A stretch of DNA of 64,000 bases, taken from positions 124,001 through 188,000 of the forward strand of contig JBEBHH010000003.1 in NCBI GenBank assembly GCA_040080965.1, in the 5' to 3' direction. A program made the translations under genes and the position numbers. How positions within the stretch are numbered: position 1 is the stretch's first letter; each line of letters begins with the position of its first letter. Below, piece after piece: positions 53,353 to 63,189 of this stretch. Source of the DNA: SHZI01 sp040080965 (GTDB taxonomy: Bacteria > Pseudomonadota > Gammaproteobacteria > Steroidobacterales > GCA-2729495). Below the pieces are notes generated by a model, which was given only the letters and a program-made list of their open reading frames with translations, ran no database searches and was not told the origin of the DNA.

Positions 53353-55905
53353 TTATTGACGCGGCTTGACGCGTTTCGTGGGTTCCGCCTGCCGCGGATC
53401 CTCGGGCCAGTAGTGCCGCGGGTAGCGGCCCTTCAGTTCCCGGCGCACCTCGTGGTAGGCACCGGTCCAGAAGCTTTCCAGGTCCTGGGTTACCTGCACC
53501 GGCCGCCGCGCCGGCGACAGCAGCTTGAGCAGCACGGGCACGCGGCCGCCCCCGACGCGGGGCGTGGCTGTGAGGCCGAAGACCTCCTGGAGCCGGACGG
53601 AGAGGCTCGGCACCGGCCCGTCCAGGTAGTCGATCGGGATCCGGGAACCGCTGGGCACCGTGAGGTGGGTGGGAGCGAGGTCCTCGAGTCGCTGCTGCCG
53701 GGCCCAGTTGAGAAGGCCGTGCAGGGCGCCGGCCAGGTCCACCCGCGGCAGGTGCGCGGCGCGGGTCACGCCCGGCAGCCAGGGGACCAGCCAGGTTTCC
53801 AGCGTGGCGAGCAGGGCGGCGTCGCTGACCTCGGGCCAGCCGCCGTCGGACGAGGGCTCCCGCGGGTCCGGTTGCGCGCGGCCACACAGCAGGACGCGGG
53901 CCTGCCACTGGCGAAGCTCGGGCGTCCAGGGCAATGCCCCCAGGCCGAGTTCCCGGATGCCCGCGAGCATGGCGCCGGTCACGAGGCCGGCGTCGGCATC
54001 GCGCAGCGGCTCGTCGGCGAGGACGAGGGCGCCGAGCCGGCGCTGCCGGCGGGCGACGACGGACCGTTCCCGGCTGTCCCACCGGACCTCGGCGGACACG
54101 ACGATGCTGCCGGCCAGGTGCTCTTCCAGCTCGGCGGCCGTGACCGGCGCCGCGAGGTGAATCCGCGCTTCCTTGTCGTTGCCGTCCAGTTCCGGAATCA
54201 CCAGGTAGCCGGACCGGGCCAGCGACTGGGGCTCGCCGAAGAACGCGCCGCGCCCGTTGCTGAGCAGGTAGCGGCCGGAGCCCGGCTCCCGGGCCCGCGC
54301 GATGCGATCGGGCCAGGCCAGTGCGAGCAGCCAGCCGGTCTCCCCCGGGTCGATGGCGAGTCCGGAACCCGCCAGCCCGAGCTGCCGCGCGTAGGCGTCC
54401 GCCGAGCGGCGCACCTGGCGCAGGGCCGTCCGGTCCACGTCGTCCCGCTCCGCCACGTCCGGGTCCCGGGCCAGGATCTCGAGGCGGGTGCGCAGGTCGC
54501 TGTCGCGCTCGCCAGGCCGTGGTCCTGCGCGGCCGCGCAACACGTCCCGTTCGCCGAGTACTGCCGCCAGGGCGCAGCCGGTGCCGCCCACGCCGGCCGA
54601 CCGGGCCCCGAGCAGCAGGTGGGCGAGCCGGGGGTGGGCCGCCAGGCCGGCCAGCTCGCGGCCGTGGGAGGTTGCATTGCCCGAAGAGTCCAGCGCGCCC
54701 AGGGCCTGCAGCAGGTCCCGCGCCTGGGCCAGCGCGCCGGGCGGCGGCGGCGTCAGCCACATCAGCGCAACCGCATCCCGCGCGCCCCAGCACGCCAGTT
54801 CCAGCGCCAGCGCCGCGAGATCCGCGCTCGCGATCTCCGGCGGCGTGAAGGGCAGCAGCGCCCGGTGTTCGGCCTCGGTCCACAGCCGGTAGCACACGCC
54901 GGGCGCCAGCCGGCCCGCGCGCCCGCGGCGCTGGTCGGCCGAGGCCTGGGAGATCCGCGTCGTCTCGAGACGGCTCATGCCGCTCCGCGGATCGAAGCGG
55001 GCACGGCGCTCCAGGCCGCCATCGATGACCACGCGGATGCCCTCGATGGTCAGGCTCGTCTCGGCGATGTTGGTCGCCAGCACCACCTTGCGCTGGCCGG
55101 GGTCCGCCGGCTGGATGGCCAGGTCCTGGGCTTCGCGGCTCAGGTCACCATAGAGCGGCCGGACGTGGACATCCGGGCCCAGGTCCCCGCCGGCCAGGGC
55201 CCGCTCAACCCGGCGGATCTCGCCCGCGCCAGGCAGGAACACCAGGATGTCGCCCTCATCGTCGCGCAGGGCCCGGCGGATGGCCGCCGCCGCCTGCCGG
55301 TCCACGAACTCCGTCGTGGCGCGCTCCGCGTAGCGGGTCTCGACGGCGTAGCTCAGCCCGGGCGCGGAGATCACCGGCGCGCCCTCCAGCAGCCGCGCCA
55401 GCGCGGCGCCATCCAGCGTGGCGGACATCACCAGGATTCGCAGGTCCGGTGTGAGGTGGCGCTGCGCGTCCAGGACGAAGGCAAGCCCGGTGTCCGCCTG
55501 CAGGCTGCGCTCGTGGAACTCGTCGAAGATCACCAGGCCGACGCCCTCCAGCGCCGGGTCCCGCTGCAACTGCCGCGTGAGGATCCCCTCGGTCACCACC
55601 TCGATCCGCGTCCGCGGCCCGACCCGCGTGTCGAGGCGCATGCGATAACCCACCGTGCCACCCGGGGACTCGCCGAGCTGGCTCGCCATCCGCGCCGCCA
55701 CGGCTCGCGCGGCCAGGCGTCGCGGCTCCAGCAGCAGGATGCGCTTGCCGGCGAGCCACGGGGCGTCCAGCAGCGCGAGCGGCACACCCGTGCTCTTGCC
55801 GGCGCCGGGCGGGGCCTCCAGCACCGCTCGCCGGCCCGACGCCAGCGCCGCGGCCAGCTCCGGCAGCGCCGTCACAATGGGCAGGGGATTCGGGGAGCCG
55901 TTCAT
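53353..55905 (-). CDS. hrpB: ATP-dependent helicase HrpB
   Basis: This 850-residue DEAH-type helicase starts at the ATG complementing 55903-55905 (MNGSPNPLPIV), giving standard HrpB length. Motifs are in order: Walker A APPGAGKST, DEFHERS (the DExH box), SATLDG, then the helicase C domain with QRRGRAGR, and the HrpB-specific C-terminal domain that ends with YWPEDPRQAEPTKRVKPRQ. Its RNA substrate is not known in general. It is divergent from lgt with a 30-base gap, which must hold both promoters. Confidence 0.96.
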   Translation of the reverse strand: MNGSPNPLPIVTALPELAAALASGRRAVLEAPPGAGKSTGVPLALLDAPWLAGKRILLLEPRRLAARAVAARMASQLGESPGGTVGYRMRLDTRVGPRTRIEVVTEGILTRQLQRDPALEGVGLVIFDEFHERSLQADTGLAFVLDAQRHLTPDLRILVMSATLDGAALARLLEGAPVISAPGLSYAVETRYAERATTEFVDRQAAAAIRRALRDDEGDILVFLPGAGEIRRVERALAGGDLGPDVHVRPLYGDLSREAQDLAIQPADPGQRKVVLATNIAETSLTIEGIRVVIDGGLERRARFDPRSGMSRLETTRISQASADQRRGRAGRLAPGVCYRLWTEAEHRALLPFTPPEIASADLAALALELACWGARDAVALMWLTPPPPGALAQARDLLQALGALDSSGNATSHGRELAGLAAHPRLAHLLLGARSAGVGGTGCALAAVLGERDVLRGRAGPRPGERDSDLRTRLEILARDPDVAERDDVDRTALRQVRRSADAYARQLGLAGSGLAIDPGETGWLLALAWPDRIARAREPGSGRYLLSNGRGAFFGEPQSLARSGYLVIPELDGNDKEARIHLAAPVTAAELEEHLAGSIVVSAEVRWDSRERSVVARRQRRLGALVLADEPLRDADAGLVTGAMLAGIRELGLGALPWTPELRQWQARVLLCGRAQPDPREPSSDGGWPEVSDAALLATLETWLVPWLPGVTRAAHLPRVDLAGALHGLLNWARQQRLEDLAPTHLTVPSGSRIPIDYLDGPVPSLSVRLQEVFGLTATPRVGGGRVPVLLKLLSPARRPVQVTQDLESFWTGAYHEVRRELKGRYPRHYWPEDPRQAEPTKRVKPRQ

Positions 55906-55935
55906 CGGGGCGCAGTCTAGTACCATACAACTTGA

Positions 55936-56733
55936 ATGTTCGTTTACCCCGAGATTGATCCCGTCGTCGTGCATATCGTCGGCCCGCTTGCGGTCCGTTG
56001 GTACGGCATCACTTACCTCGTCGGCTTTGTAGCGGCGTGGTATCTCGCCAAGCGACGCACTCTCCGCCCGGATGCGCCGATCGCGGGCGCGCAGGTGGAT
56101 GACCTGATATTTTTTTCGGCGCTCGGCGTCATCCTCGGTGGGCGCATCGGCTCCATGCTGTTCTACAACTTCGACCAGCTGGCCGACAGTCCGCTAAGCC
56201 TCTTTCGAATCTGGGATGGCGGCATGTCATTCCATGGAGGCCTCCTCGGCGTGATTGCTGCCATGTGGATCTATGCACGCTGGCAGAAGGTGGGGTTTTT
56301 CCGGCTCGCAGATTTCGTGGCGCCGCTCGTTCCAATCGGGCTCGGGGCCGGCCGCATCGGCAACTTCATCAATGGCGAGTTGTGGGGCGCGCCGACGACA
56401 GTGCCCTGGGCATTCATCGTGGACGGGGAGGCCCGGCATGCGTCCCAGCTTTATGAGGCAGCCCTCGAAGGTCTCGCGTTGTTCGTCATCGTGTGGCTGT
56501 TCTCGGCGAAGCCCAGGCCCACGATGTCGGTCGCCGGCCTTTTCCTGCTTGGCTATGGGGTCTTCCGCTTCGCGGTGGAGTTCGTTCGCCTGCCCGATCA
56601 GCAACTCGGCTACCTGGCCTTCGGCTGGCTCACCATGGGGCAGGTGCTTACCCTGCCCATGCTCGTCGCCGGCAGCGTGATGTTGTGGCGGGCATATCGC
56701 GGGAACTCCGCAACAGCCGACGCACGGAGCTGA
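55936..56733 (+). CDS. lgt: Prolipoprotein diacylglyceryl transferase
   Basis: This 265-residue membrane enzyme adds diacylglycerol to the lipobox cysteine of lipoproteins, several of which are encoded in this window. Conserved segments are ALGVILGGRIGSMLFYN, MSFHGGLLGV and GAGRIGNFINGELWG, the last being the Lgt signature. Membrane segments number about seven. The next gene, thyA, is seven bases away, the usual gammaproteobacterial order. Confidence 0.97.
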   Translation: MFVYPEIDPVVVHIVGPLAVRWYGITYLVGFVAAWYLAKRRTLRPDAPIAGAQVDDLIFFSALGVILGGRIGSMLFYNFDQLADSPLSLFRIWDGGMSFHGGLLGVIAAMWIYARWQKVGFFRLADFVAPLVPIGLGAGRIGNFINGELWGAPTTVPWAFIVDGEARHASQLYEAALEGLALFVIVWLFSAKPRPTMSVAGLFLLGYGVFRFAVEFVRLPDQQLGYLAFGWLTMGQVLTLPMLVAGSVMLWRAYRGNSATADARS

Positions 56734-56740
56734 GACGCCG

Positions 56741-57535
56741 ATGCGCCAGTACCTCGACCTCCTGCGCCACGTGCGGGACACCGGCACCCGCAAGGCCGAC
56801 CGCACGGGCACCGGCACGCTGTCCGTCTTCGGCCACCAGATGCGCTTCGACCTGGCCGCCGGTTTCCCGATGGTCACCACCAAGAAGCTGCACCTGCGCT
56901 CGATCATCCACGAGCTGCTGTGGTTCCTCCGGGGCGAGACCAACGTGGCCTACCTCCGGGACAACGGCGTCAGCATCTGGGACGAGTGGGCCGACGACAG
57001 CGGCGACCTCGGCCCCGTGTACGGCGCCCAGTGGCGCTCCTGGCCCGCGCCGGACGGCACCCACATCGACCAGATCCAGAAGGCGCTGGACCTGATCCGC
57101 ACGGACCCGGACTCGCGCCGCATCATCGTCAGCGCGTGGAATGTGGCGGAACTTCCGAAGATGGCGCTCGCGCCCTGCCACGCCCTGTTCCAGTTCTGGG
57201 TGGCGGACGGCCGGCTGTCGTGCCAGCTGTACCAGCGCAGCGCGGACATATTCCTCGGCGTGCCGTTCAACATCGCGTCCTACGCACTGCTCACGCACCT
57301 CGTGGCGGCGCAAAGCGGCCTCGAGCCCGGTGACTTCATCTGGACTGGCGGCGACTGCCACCTGTATCTGAATCACCTGGAGCAGGCGGAAGAGCAGCTG
57401 AAGCGCGAACCGCTGCCACTGCCGAAGCTCGTACTCAGGCGCCGGCCGCCGACCCTCTTCGACTACCACTTTGACGACATCGAGGTCGCCGGCTACCAGT
57501 CCCACGCGCACATTCGCGCGTCCGTCGCCGTCTAG
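56741..57535 (+). CDS. thyA: Thymidylate synthase
   Basis: This 264-residue enzyme has the same length as E. coli ThyA and makes dTMP from dUMP. The nucleophile is Cys146 in LAPCHALFQF. Other motifs include RTGTGTLSVFGHQMRFDL, ELLWFLRGETN, RRIIVSAWN, CQLYQRSADIFLGVPFNIASYALL and GDCHLYLNH. It follows lgt by seven bases, so the two are likely cotranscribed. No folA follows; the next gene is a surface protein. Confidence 0.98.
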   Translation: MRQYLDLLRHVRDTGTRKADRTGTGTLSVFGHQMRFDLAAGFPMVTTKKLHLRSIIHELLWFLRGETNVAYLRDNGVSIWDEWADDSGDLGPVYGAQWRSWPAPDGTHIDQIQKALDLIRTDPDSRRIIVSAWNVAELPKMALAPCHALFQFWVADGRLSCQLYQRSADIFLGVPFNIASYALLTHLVAAQSGLEPGDFIWTGGDCHLYLNHLEQAEEQLKREPLPLPKLVLRRRPPTLFDYHFDDIEVAGYQSHAHIRASVAV

Positions 57536-57772
57536 CGCGTTCGCGCGGGTTGCACCGAACGGCCAGCTTTTACATAACGGCCAGGTGCCTTTGCTTTACT
57601 TCTTGGCGCATCAGGCAGTTGCCAGATGATCTGCGGCCGCGGCATCTGTGCGCAGCGCAACTGAAGCAGATCCCGCTTGCTGCCGTCCGCCAAGACTGGC
57701 AGCGTAGGTTCAAATGCCTGCGTCCCGGATGCAGGCTGACAAATGAAAATGAGCCCGAAGGGACTTCCGGAC

Positions 57773-58558
57773 ATGCGAATTTCTTCATCCTGGCTGCCGG
57801 TCATCAGCCTGACTCTCGCCGGCCTAGCCAGTGCCGGCGACGCCAGTGCGGTCACCATCAGCTTCCTCAGTGGTCCTGCCAATGCAGGCAACTGGGGCAA
57901 CAGCCTCACCTTCTCCAACGGGGGGATCAGCGTCTCGGCCTCGGCCTACGCCGAAACCGGCACCGAGTCCCCGGCCTCGTCGGGCTGGTACTTTTTCCAG
58001 ACGGCGCAGATCTACCGCTGGTCCACAGGCCTTGGCATCTGCAACCGGAACGAGGGCCTGGCCAGTTCGACGTGCTCGGATACCGAGCATGAAGTGGACA
58101 CGGTCAGCCGGGACGACCTGCTGGTCTTCGTGTTCGACCAGACGGTGAACTTCCAGGGCATCACGGTCGACCCCTACAACAGTTCGGGCAGCGACCCGAA
58201 CGACCGGGACGTCACCTACTGGGTGGGCAACCTGGCCAGCATGCCGGCACTGACGACCCGTACCTTCAACACGCTCGGCACCATGCCGACCTTCAGCCAG
58301 ACCGCCAGCCCGGCGACGTCGGGCTTCGATCCGCTCACCCACGTGCTGACGGGTACCGGCAACGTGCTGCTAGTGTCAGGTGACTACACCAACCGGAACT
58401 GCAAGAACGCCGACGTGACCACCAACAGCGAGTGCGAGGCCTACAAGATCCGCGACATCAGCGTCACCGCCGTGACCAATGTCGTGCCGGTGCCGGCCGC
58501 CGCGTGGCTCTTCGGCTCGGCCGTCGCGCTGCTCGGCGTCGCCCGCCGTCGCAGGTAG
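57773..58558 (+). CDS. VPLPA-CTERM (PEP-CTERM-like) exported protein
   Basis: This encodes a 261-residue protein. I chose ATG 57773, with GAAGGGA nine bases upstream and the signal peptide MRISSSWLPV...GDASA; ATG 57743 is an alternative. The C-terminus reads VPVPAAAWLFGSAVALLGVARRRR, which is the VPLPA-type sorting tail of a motif, a helix and a basic end. The middle is Ser/Thr/Asn-rich with three cysteines, and no enzymatic motif was found. Such proteins are usually processed by an exosortase/EpsH-like enzyme, which is not in this window. Its stop is the first TAG of a long palindrome. Confidence 0.85.
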   Translation: MRISSSWLPVISLTLAGLASAGDASAVTISFLSGPANAGNWGNSLTFSNGGISVSASAYAETGTESPASSGWYFFQTAQIYRWSTGLGICNRNEGLASSTCSDTEHEVDTVSRDDLLVFVFDQTVNFQGITVDPYNSSGSDPNDRDVTYWVGNLASMPALTTRTFNTLGTMPTFSQTASPATSGFDPLTHVLTGTGNVLLVSGDYTNRNCKNADVTTNSECEAYKIRDISVTAVTNVVPVPAAAWLFGSAVALLGVARRRR

Positions 58559-58646
58559 TAGCGCCTTCAGGCGCGACCTCCCTCCCGCGAGAATCGAGTC
58601 CGCGAGTCTCGAGCGGGAGGGAGGTCGCGCCTGAAGGCGCTACTAC
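58555..58646. repeat. REP-like inverted repeat carrying stop codons of both convergent genes
   Basis: Two perfect 34-base arms (58555-58588 and 58613-58646) flank a 24-base centre. Each arm begins GTAGTAGCGCCTTCAGGCG, so each contains a smaller GCGCCTTCAGGCGC hairpin, a REP-like design. The stop of the rightward gene (58556-58558) and of the leftward gene (58645-58643) occupy the same arm positions. It should also form a bidirectional hairpin. Confidence 0.93.
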
Positions 58647-60040
58647 GGGGCGAAGGTTTCCCAGCCGCCGCCGAGCGCCTTGTACACCGAGACTGCCGCG
58701 AGGGACGCGTCGGTCTCGGCGCCGGCCAGCAGGTCTTCCGCCTCCAGCAGCCGCCGTTCGGCATCCAGCACCGTCAGGAAGCTGTCGGCGCCGTTGCGGT
58801 AGCGCAAGCGGGCCAGGTCGGCGGCCCTGGTGCTGGCCTCCGCGGCGATGCGCAGCCGGGCCGCCGATTCCAGGGCCCGCGAGTAGCGATTGAGCGCGCT
58901 CTCCGTTTCCTGCAGCGCGGTCAGCACGGTCTTCTCCCAGGTTGCCAGGGCCGCCTCGGAGCTGGCGTCGCTGGCCTGCACCTGGGCGCGAACGCGGCCC
59001 ATGTCGAATGCCGCCCAGCTGATCCTGGGGCCGAAGAAATAGCGCTCCGCGTTGGAGTCGCCCAGGTCGGACAGCGACGTGCCCCGCCAGCCTCCGGAGC
59101 CCGTCAGCGTCACCCTCGGGAAATAGTCCGCCACGGCGACCCCGGTCCGGGCCGTCGCGGCCGCCACCTGCCGTTCGGCCGCGCGGATGTCGGGCCGTCG
59201 CCGCAGCATCGTCGCCGGGTCGGCGACCGCGATGAACTGCGGCGGCCGGGGCAGTTCGTCCCGGGTCCCGAGCAGCGCCCGGAACTCGGCCGTGGGGCCG
59301 CCGGCCAGCAGGGCCAGCCGGTTGATCGCCTCGACCTCGGCCGCCTGCAGCGGGCCTATGCTGGACCGGGTCGTCTCCAGCTGGGCCAGCGCCCTGGCAA
59401 TATCGAGATCCGTCCCGCGGCCGCCTTCCAGCAGCGCAAGGGTGAGCTCGTAGGTCTCGACCTGGTTCTTGGTGTTCTGGCTGGCCACTGCCAGGCGGTA
59501 CTGGATGCCGCGCAGCTCGACATAGGTGCGGGCCACCTCGGCGATCACGCTGCGCAGCGTGTCCCGGTAGCGGGCCTCTTCCGACTCGTAATCCGCGCCG
59601 AGGGCTTCTACCGAGCGCCGGACGCGGCCGAACACGTCGATCTCCCAGCTCGCGTCGAAGCCGGCATCGTAGTAGCTGTCGTCCAGCGTGAACGGCAGTC
59701 CGACGGCCGAGCTCTGCTTCTCCCGGTTGGCGCTGGCCTGCGCCGTGACGATGGGTAGCAGTTCGAGCCGGCCGCCCGCGAGGAGGGCCCGGGAGGCTCG
59801 CAGGTTCGCGGTGGCGATCCGGATGTCGTAGTTCGAGGCGGCAGCCCGCTCCACCAGCGTGGCCAGAGTTGCATCGTTGAATCCCCGCCACCAGTCGGCG
59901 TCGGGAATGCCGGGCTGTAGCCCCACGCCCGCCGCCGACTCGAAGACCGGCGGCGCCCCGGGCTCCGGCGACCGGTAGTCCGGGCCCACGGCGCAGCCGG
60001 CCGCCAACCCCGCCAGCAGCAGCACCCCACGGGCCGTCAT
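58643..60040 (-). CDS. NodT-family outer membrane efflux lipoprotein
   Basis: This encodes a 465-residue TolC-like channel. It starts at the ATG complementing 60038-60040, overlapping the RND stop (ATGA). The lipobox is AGLAAGCAVGPDY (Cys16), as in NodT-type lipoproteins. Two OEP repeats are recognisable (RSVIAEVARTYVELRGIQYRL, and RYRNGADSFLTVLDAERRLLEAED). It forms the outer-membrane part of the RND system encoded just upstream on this strand. The last codons and stop lie in a REP-like palindrome. Confidence 0.93.
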   Translation of the reverse strand: MTARGVLLLAGLAAGCAVGPDYRSPEPGAPPVFESAAGVGLQPGIPDADWWRGFNDATLATLVERAAASNYDIRIATANLRASRALLAGGRLELLPIVTAQASANREKQSSAVGLPFTLDDSYYDAGFDASWEIDVFGRVRRSVEALGADYESEEARYRDTLRSVIAEVARTYVELRGIQYRLAVASQNTKNQVETYELTLALLEGGRGTDLDIARALAQLETTRSSIGPLQAAEVEAINRLALLAGGPTAEFRALLGTRDELPRPPQFIAVADPATMLRRRPDIRAAERQVAAATARTGVAVADYFPRVTLTGSGGWRGTSLSDLGDSNAERYFFGPRISWAAFDMGRVRAQVQASDASSEAALATWEKTVLTALQETESALNRYSRALESAARLRIAAEASTRAADLARLRYRNGADSFLTVLDAERRLLEAEDLLAGAETDASLAAVSVYKALGGGWETFAP

Positions 60041-63000
60041 GGCACAGGCTCCGCCGGAGGCGAACCGCGAGTCACCCAGCCCCGGATCACCGTGTAGAAC
60101 ACCGGGGTGAGGAAGAGCCCGATGATCGTCACGCCCAGCATGCCGCCAAACACGACCGTGCCCAGCACCTGGCGCATCTCGGCGCCGGCGCCAGACGCGA
60201 ACATGAGGGGCAGCACCCCCGCGATCAGCGCGAACGAGGTCATGAGGATGGGCCGCAGGCGCAGCTGCGCGGCATCCGTCGCAGCCGTGAACCGGTCCTT
60301 GCCAAGCTCCTCCTGGATGCGCGCAAACTCGATGATCAGGATCGCGTTCTTGCTGGCGAGGCCGATGAGCACGACGAAGCCGATCTGCGCCAGGATGTTG
60401 ATGTCGAGGCCGCGGAGCAGCAGCGCCACGATCGCGAAGAGCAGGCACAGCGGCACGATCAGCACGATCGCCAGCGGGAGGGACCAGCTCTCGTACTGGG
60501 CGGTCAGCACGAGGAACACAAAGAGCACGCTCAGGGGGAACACGAGCAGGCCGAGGCCGGACGCCTGGGTCTGCTGGTAGGCGAGTTCGGTCCACTGGTA
60601 GCCGATGCCGGGCGGCAGGGTCTGCTCGGCGAGGCGCGCGGTGGTCTCGATGGTCTGGCCGCTGCTCCGCCCGGGCAGTGTTCCCACCTGCAATTCGGCG
60701 GTCGGGTAGAGGTTGTGGCGCACGACCCGGTCGGGACCCGAGGAGGTGCGGAGCGCCACGAGCGAGCCCAGGGGCACCATCTCGCCGCTGGCGTTGCGGG
60801 TGCGCAGGCGGCTGACGTCCTCGGGGGCCAGGCGGTACGGGGCGTCGGCCTGGGCCGTCACGCGGTAATTGCGCCCGAAGAGTGTGAAGTCGTTGACGTA
60901 GGACGAGCCCAGGTAGACCTGCAGCGTCTCGAAGACGTTTTCGACGGGCACGTCCATCATCTCGGCCTTCGTGCGGTCGATGTCGAGGAAGTACTGGGGC
61001 GACGTGGTCGTGAAGGTGCTGAAGGGCCGCGCCACCTCGCCGGAGGCGCCCAGCGCCCCCACCAGGTCCCAGGCGGCGGTCTCGAGTGCCTTCAGGCCCT
61101 GGCCGCTCCGGTCCTGGACCATCAGCTTGAAGTCGCCCCCGCTGCCGATGCCGCGAACGGGCGGCGGTGCGACGACGAACAGGCTGGCTTCCTGGATCTC
61201 GCTGAAGGCGGCATTGAGTTTCGCCGCGATCTCGGGACCGGACTCGCCGGAGCTGCGATCGGCGAAATCCTTGAGGCCGGTGAAGACCGTTCCGGAGTGG
61301 CTCGCGTTGGAGTTGGTGACGACGGACAGGCCGGCAAAGGCGACGACGCGCTCCACGCCGGGCGTCTTCAGGGCGATCTGCGTCGCGCGCTGCACGACCT
61401 CGGTGGTGCGCTCCAGCGACGAACCCTTGGGCAGTTCGATGATCGTGATCAGGTAGCCCTGGTCCTGCTGCGGGATGAAGCCGGTCGGCACGAGGTAGAA
61501 GCCGACGCCCGTCAGCGCGAGCATGGCCGCAAAGGCCCCCAGCGCCAGGCCGGGCCGGCGGACGGTCCGGCACACGGCGCGGCCGTAGGCCTCCCGCAGC
61601 GTCTCGAAGCCCCGGTTGAAGCCGCGGAAGATGCCGCCGAGGACGCGCTCCAGGACGCGGTCCAGCCGGTCGGGCGGCGCGTCCTTGTGGCGCAGGAGGA
61701 TGGCGCCCAGCGCCGGGCTCAGCGTGAGGGAGTTCAGTGCCGAGATGCCGGTGGCGGTGGCGATGGTGACGGCGAACTGGAGGAAGAACTGGCCCGTGAT
61801 GCCGCCGAGGAACGCCGTGGGCAGGAACACGGCGACCAGCACGAGCGCGATGGACACGAGGGCTGTGCCGACTTCCGTCATCGTCTGACGGGACGCTTCC
61901 CGGGCGGGCAGGCCCTTCTCGAGGTTACGCTCGATGTTCTCGACCACGACGATCGCGTCGTCGACGACGATGCCGATTGCCAGGACCAGGCCGAACAGCG
62001 TCAGGTTGTTGAGTGAAAAATCGAACGCCGCCATGACCCCGAAGGTGCCAATGAGCGAGACGGGAATGGCGATCACGGGGATGATGGCTGCGCGCCAGTT
62101 CTGCAGGAACAGCAGGATGACGATGATCACCAGCGCCGTCGCCTCGAACAGCGTCGCGTAGACCGCCTCGACCGACTGGGCGATGAACTCCGTGGGGTTG
62201 TAGACGATCCGGTAGGCGAGCCCCTTCGGGAAATCGGGCGCCAGCCCGGCCATGGTGCGCTTGACGGTCTCGGCAGTCTCCAGCGCATTGCTGCCGGGCC
62301 TCTGGAACATCACCAGGGCCACCGCCGGCCGGCCATCCAGGAAGCTGTTGGTGAGGTAGTCCCGCGCGCCAAGCTCCACCCGCGCGATGTCGGCCACCCG
62401 GGTCAGCCGGCCGTCCTCGCCGGTCTTCACGATCACCTGCCCGAACTGCTCCACGTCCATCAGCCGGCCCTGGCTGCTGACCGTGACCTGGAACGAATTG
62501 CTGTTGGGCGAGGGTGGAAGGCCCAGCGAGCCGCCGGCCACCTGCACGTTCTGGGCGCGCAGCGCCTTGACCACGTCGCCGGCCGTGATGTTGAGGCCCG
62601 CCATGCGGTCCGGGTCGAGCCAGACCCGCATGCTGTACTCCCGGGCGCCAACGACGTTGATGGTGCCGACGCCGTCGATGCGGGCCAGCACGTCCTTGAT
62701 CCGGAGCAGTGCGTAATTGGAGATGTAGAGCTGGTCGAGGCTGTCGTCCGGCGACTCCAGGTGGACGACGATCATCAGGTCGGGCGAGCTCTTTACCGTG
62801 ACCACGCCGATGCGCCGGACCTCCTCGGGCAGGCGCGGCTCGGCGATCGCCACCCGGTTCTGAACGAGCACCTGGGCCGCATTGAGATTTGTGCCGAGCG
62901 CGAAGGTGATGGTCAGGGTCATCACGCCGTCGCTCGTGGACGACGACGTCAGGTACAGCATGCCCTCGACGCCGTTGATTTCCTGTTCCAGCGGGGCGGC

Positions 63001-63189
63001 GACGGTGTCCGCGATGACCTCCGGGGTGGCCCCGGGGTAGCTGGCCGTCACCAGGATCGTTGGTGGCACCACGTCCGGGTACTGGGTCACCGGCAGCCCG
63101 AAGTAGGAGATCGCCCCGACGATCGTGATCAGGATCGAGACGACCGAGGCAAACCTCGGCCGGTCGATGAAGAAGTGGCTGAAGTTCAT
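60037..63189 (-). CDS. RND-family multidrug efflux pump (HAE1 type)
   Basis: This is a 1050-residue pump. The N-terminus is MNFSHFFIDRPRFASVVSIL, TM4 has VVDDAIVVVENIERNLEKG, and the periplasmic segment has PLEQEINGVEGMLYLTSSST; all resemble MexF/AcrB-type transporters. The C-terminal half has VVLIGLASKNAILIIEFARI. It lies between the adaptor and the outer-membrane factor in the order adaptor, pump, channel. Both neighbours overlap by four bases, so expression is tightly coupled. The operon promoter is outside the window. Confidence 0.96.
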   Translation of the reverse strand: MNFSHFFIDRPRFASVVSILITIVGAISYFGLPVTQYPDVVPPTILVTASYPGATPEVIADTVAAPLEQEINGVEGMLYLTSSSTSDGVMTLTITFALGTNLNAAQVLVQNRVAIAEPRLPEEVRRIGVVTVKSSPDLMIVVHLESPDDSLDQLYISNYALLRIKDVLARIDGVGTINVVGAREYSMRVWLDPDRMAGLNITAGDVVKALRAQNVQVAGGSLGLPPSPNSNSFQVTVSSQGRLMDVEQFGQVIVKTGEDGRLTRVADIARVELGARDYLTNSFLDGRPAVALVMFQRPGSNALETAETVKRTMAGLAPDFPKGLAYRIVYNPTEFIAQSVEAVYATLFEATALVIIVILLFLQNWRAAIIPVIAIPVSLIGTFGVMAAFDFSLNNLTLFGLVLAIGIVVDDAIVVVENIERNLEKGLPAREASRQTMTEVGTALVSIALVLVAVFLPTAFLGGITGQFFLQFAVTIATATGISALNSLTLSPALGAILLRHKDAPPDRLDRVLERVLGGIFRGFNRGFETLREAYGRAVCRTVRRPGLALGAFAAMLALTGVGFYLVPTGFIPQQDQGYLITIIELPKGSSLERTTEVVQRATQIALKTPGVERVVAFAGLSVVTNSNASHSGTVFTGLKDFADRSSGESGPEIAAKLNAAFSEIQEASLFVVAPPPVRGIGSGGDFKLMVQDRSGQGLKALETAAWDLVGALGASGEVARPFSTFTTTSPQYFLDIDRTKAEMMDVPVENVFETLQVYLGSSYVNDFTLFGRNYRVTAQADAPYRLAPEDVSRLRTRNASGEMVPLGSLVALRTSSGPDRVVRHNLYPTAELQVGTLPGRSSGQTIETTARLAEQTLPPGIGYQWTELAYQQTQASGLGLLVFPLSVLFVFLVLTAQYESWSLPLAIVLIVPLCLLFAIVALLLRGLDINILAQIGFVVLIGLASKNAILIIEFARIQEELGKDRFTAATDAAQLRLRPILMTSFALIAGVLPLMFASGAGAEMRQVLGTVVFGGMLGVTIIGLFLTPVFYTVIRGWVTRGSPPAEPVP

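Noticed and set aside
52891..55920. Long plus-strand open frame across hrpB
   Set aside because: It is antisense to a complete HrpB with all helicase motifs. The translation is Arg/Pro/Gln-rich and unlike any protein.
57550..57760. Possible riboswitch before the VPLPA-CTERM gene
   Set aside because: Only a short GCCTGC/GCAGGC hairpin (57716-57736) is visible. No conserved riboswitch core could be recognised.
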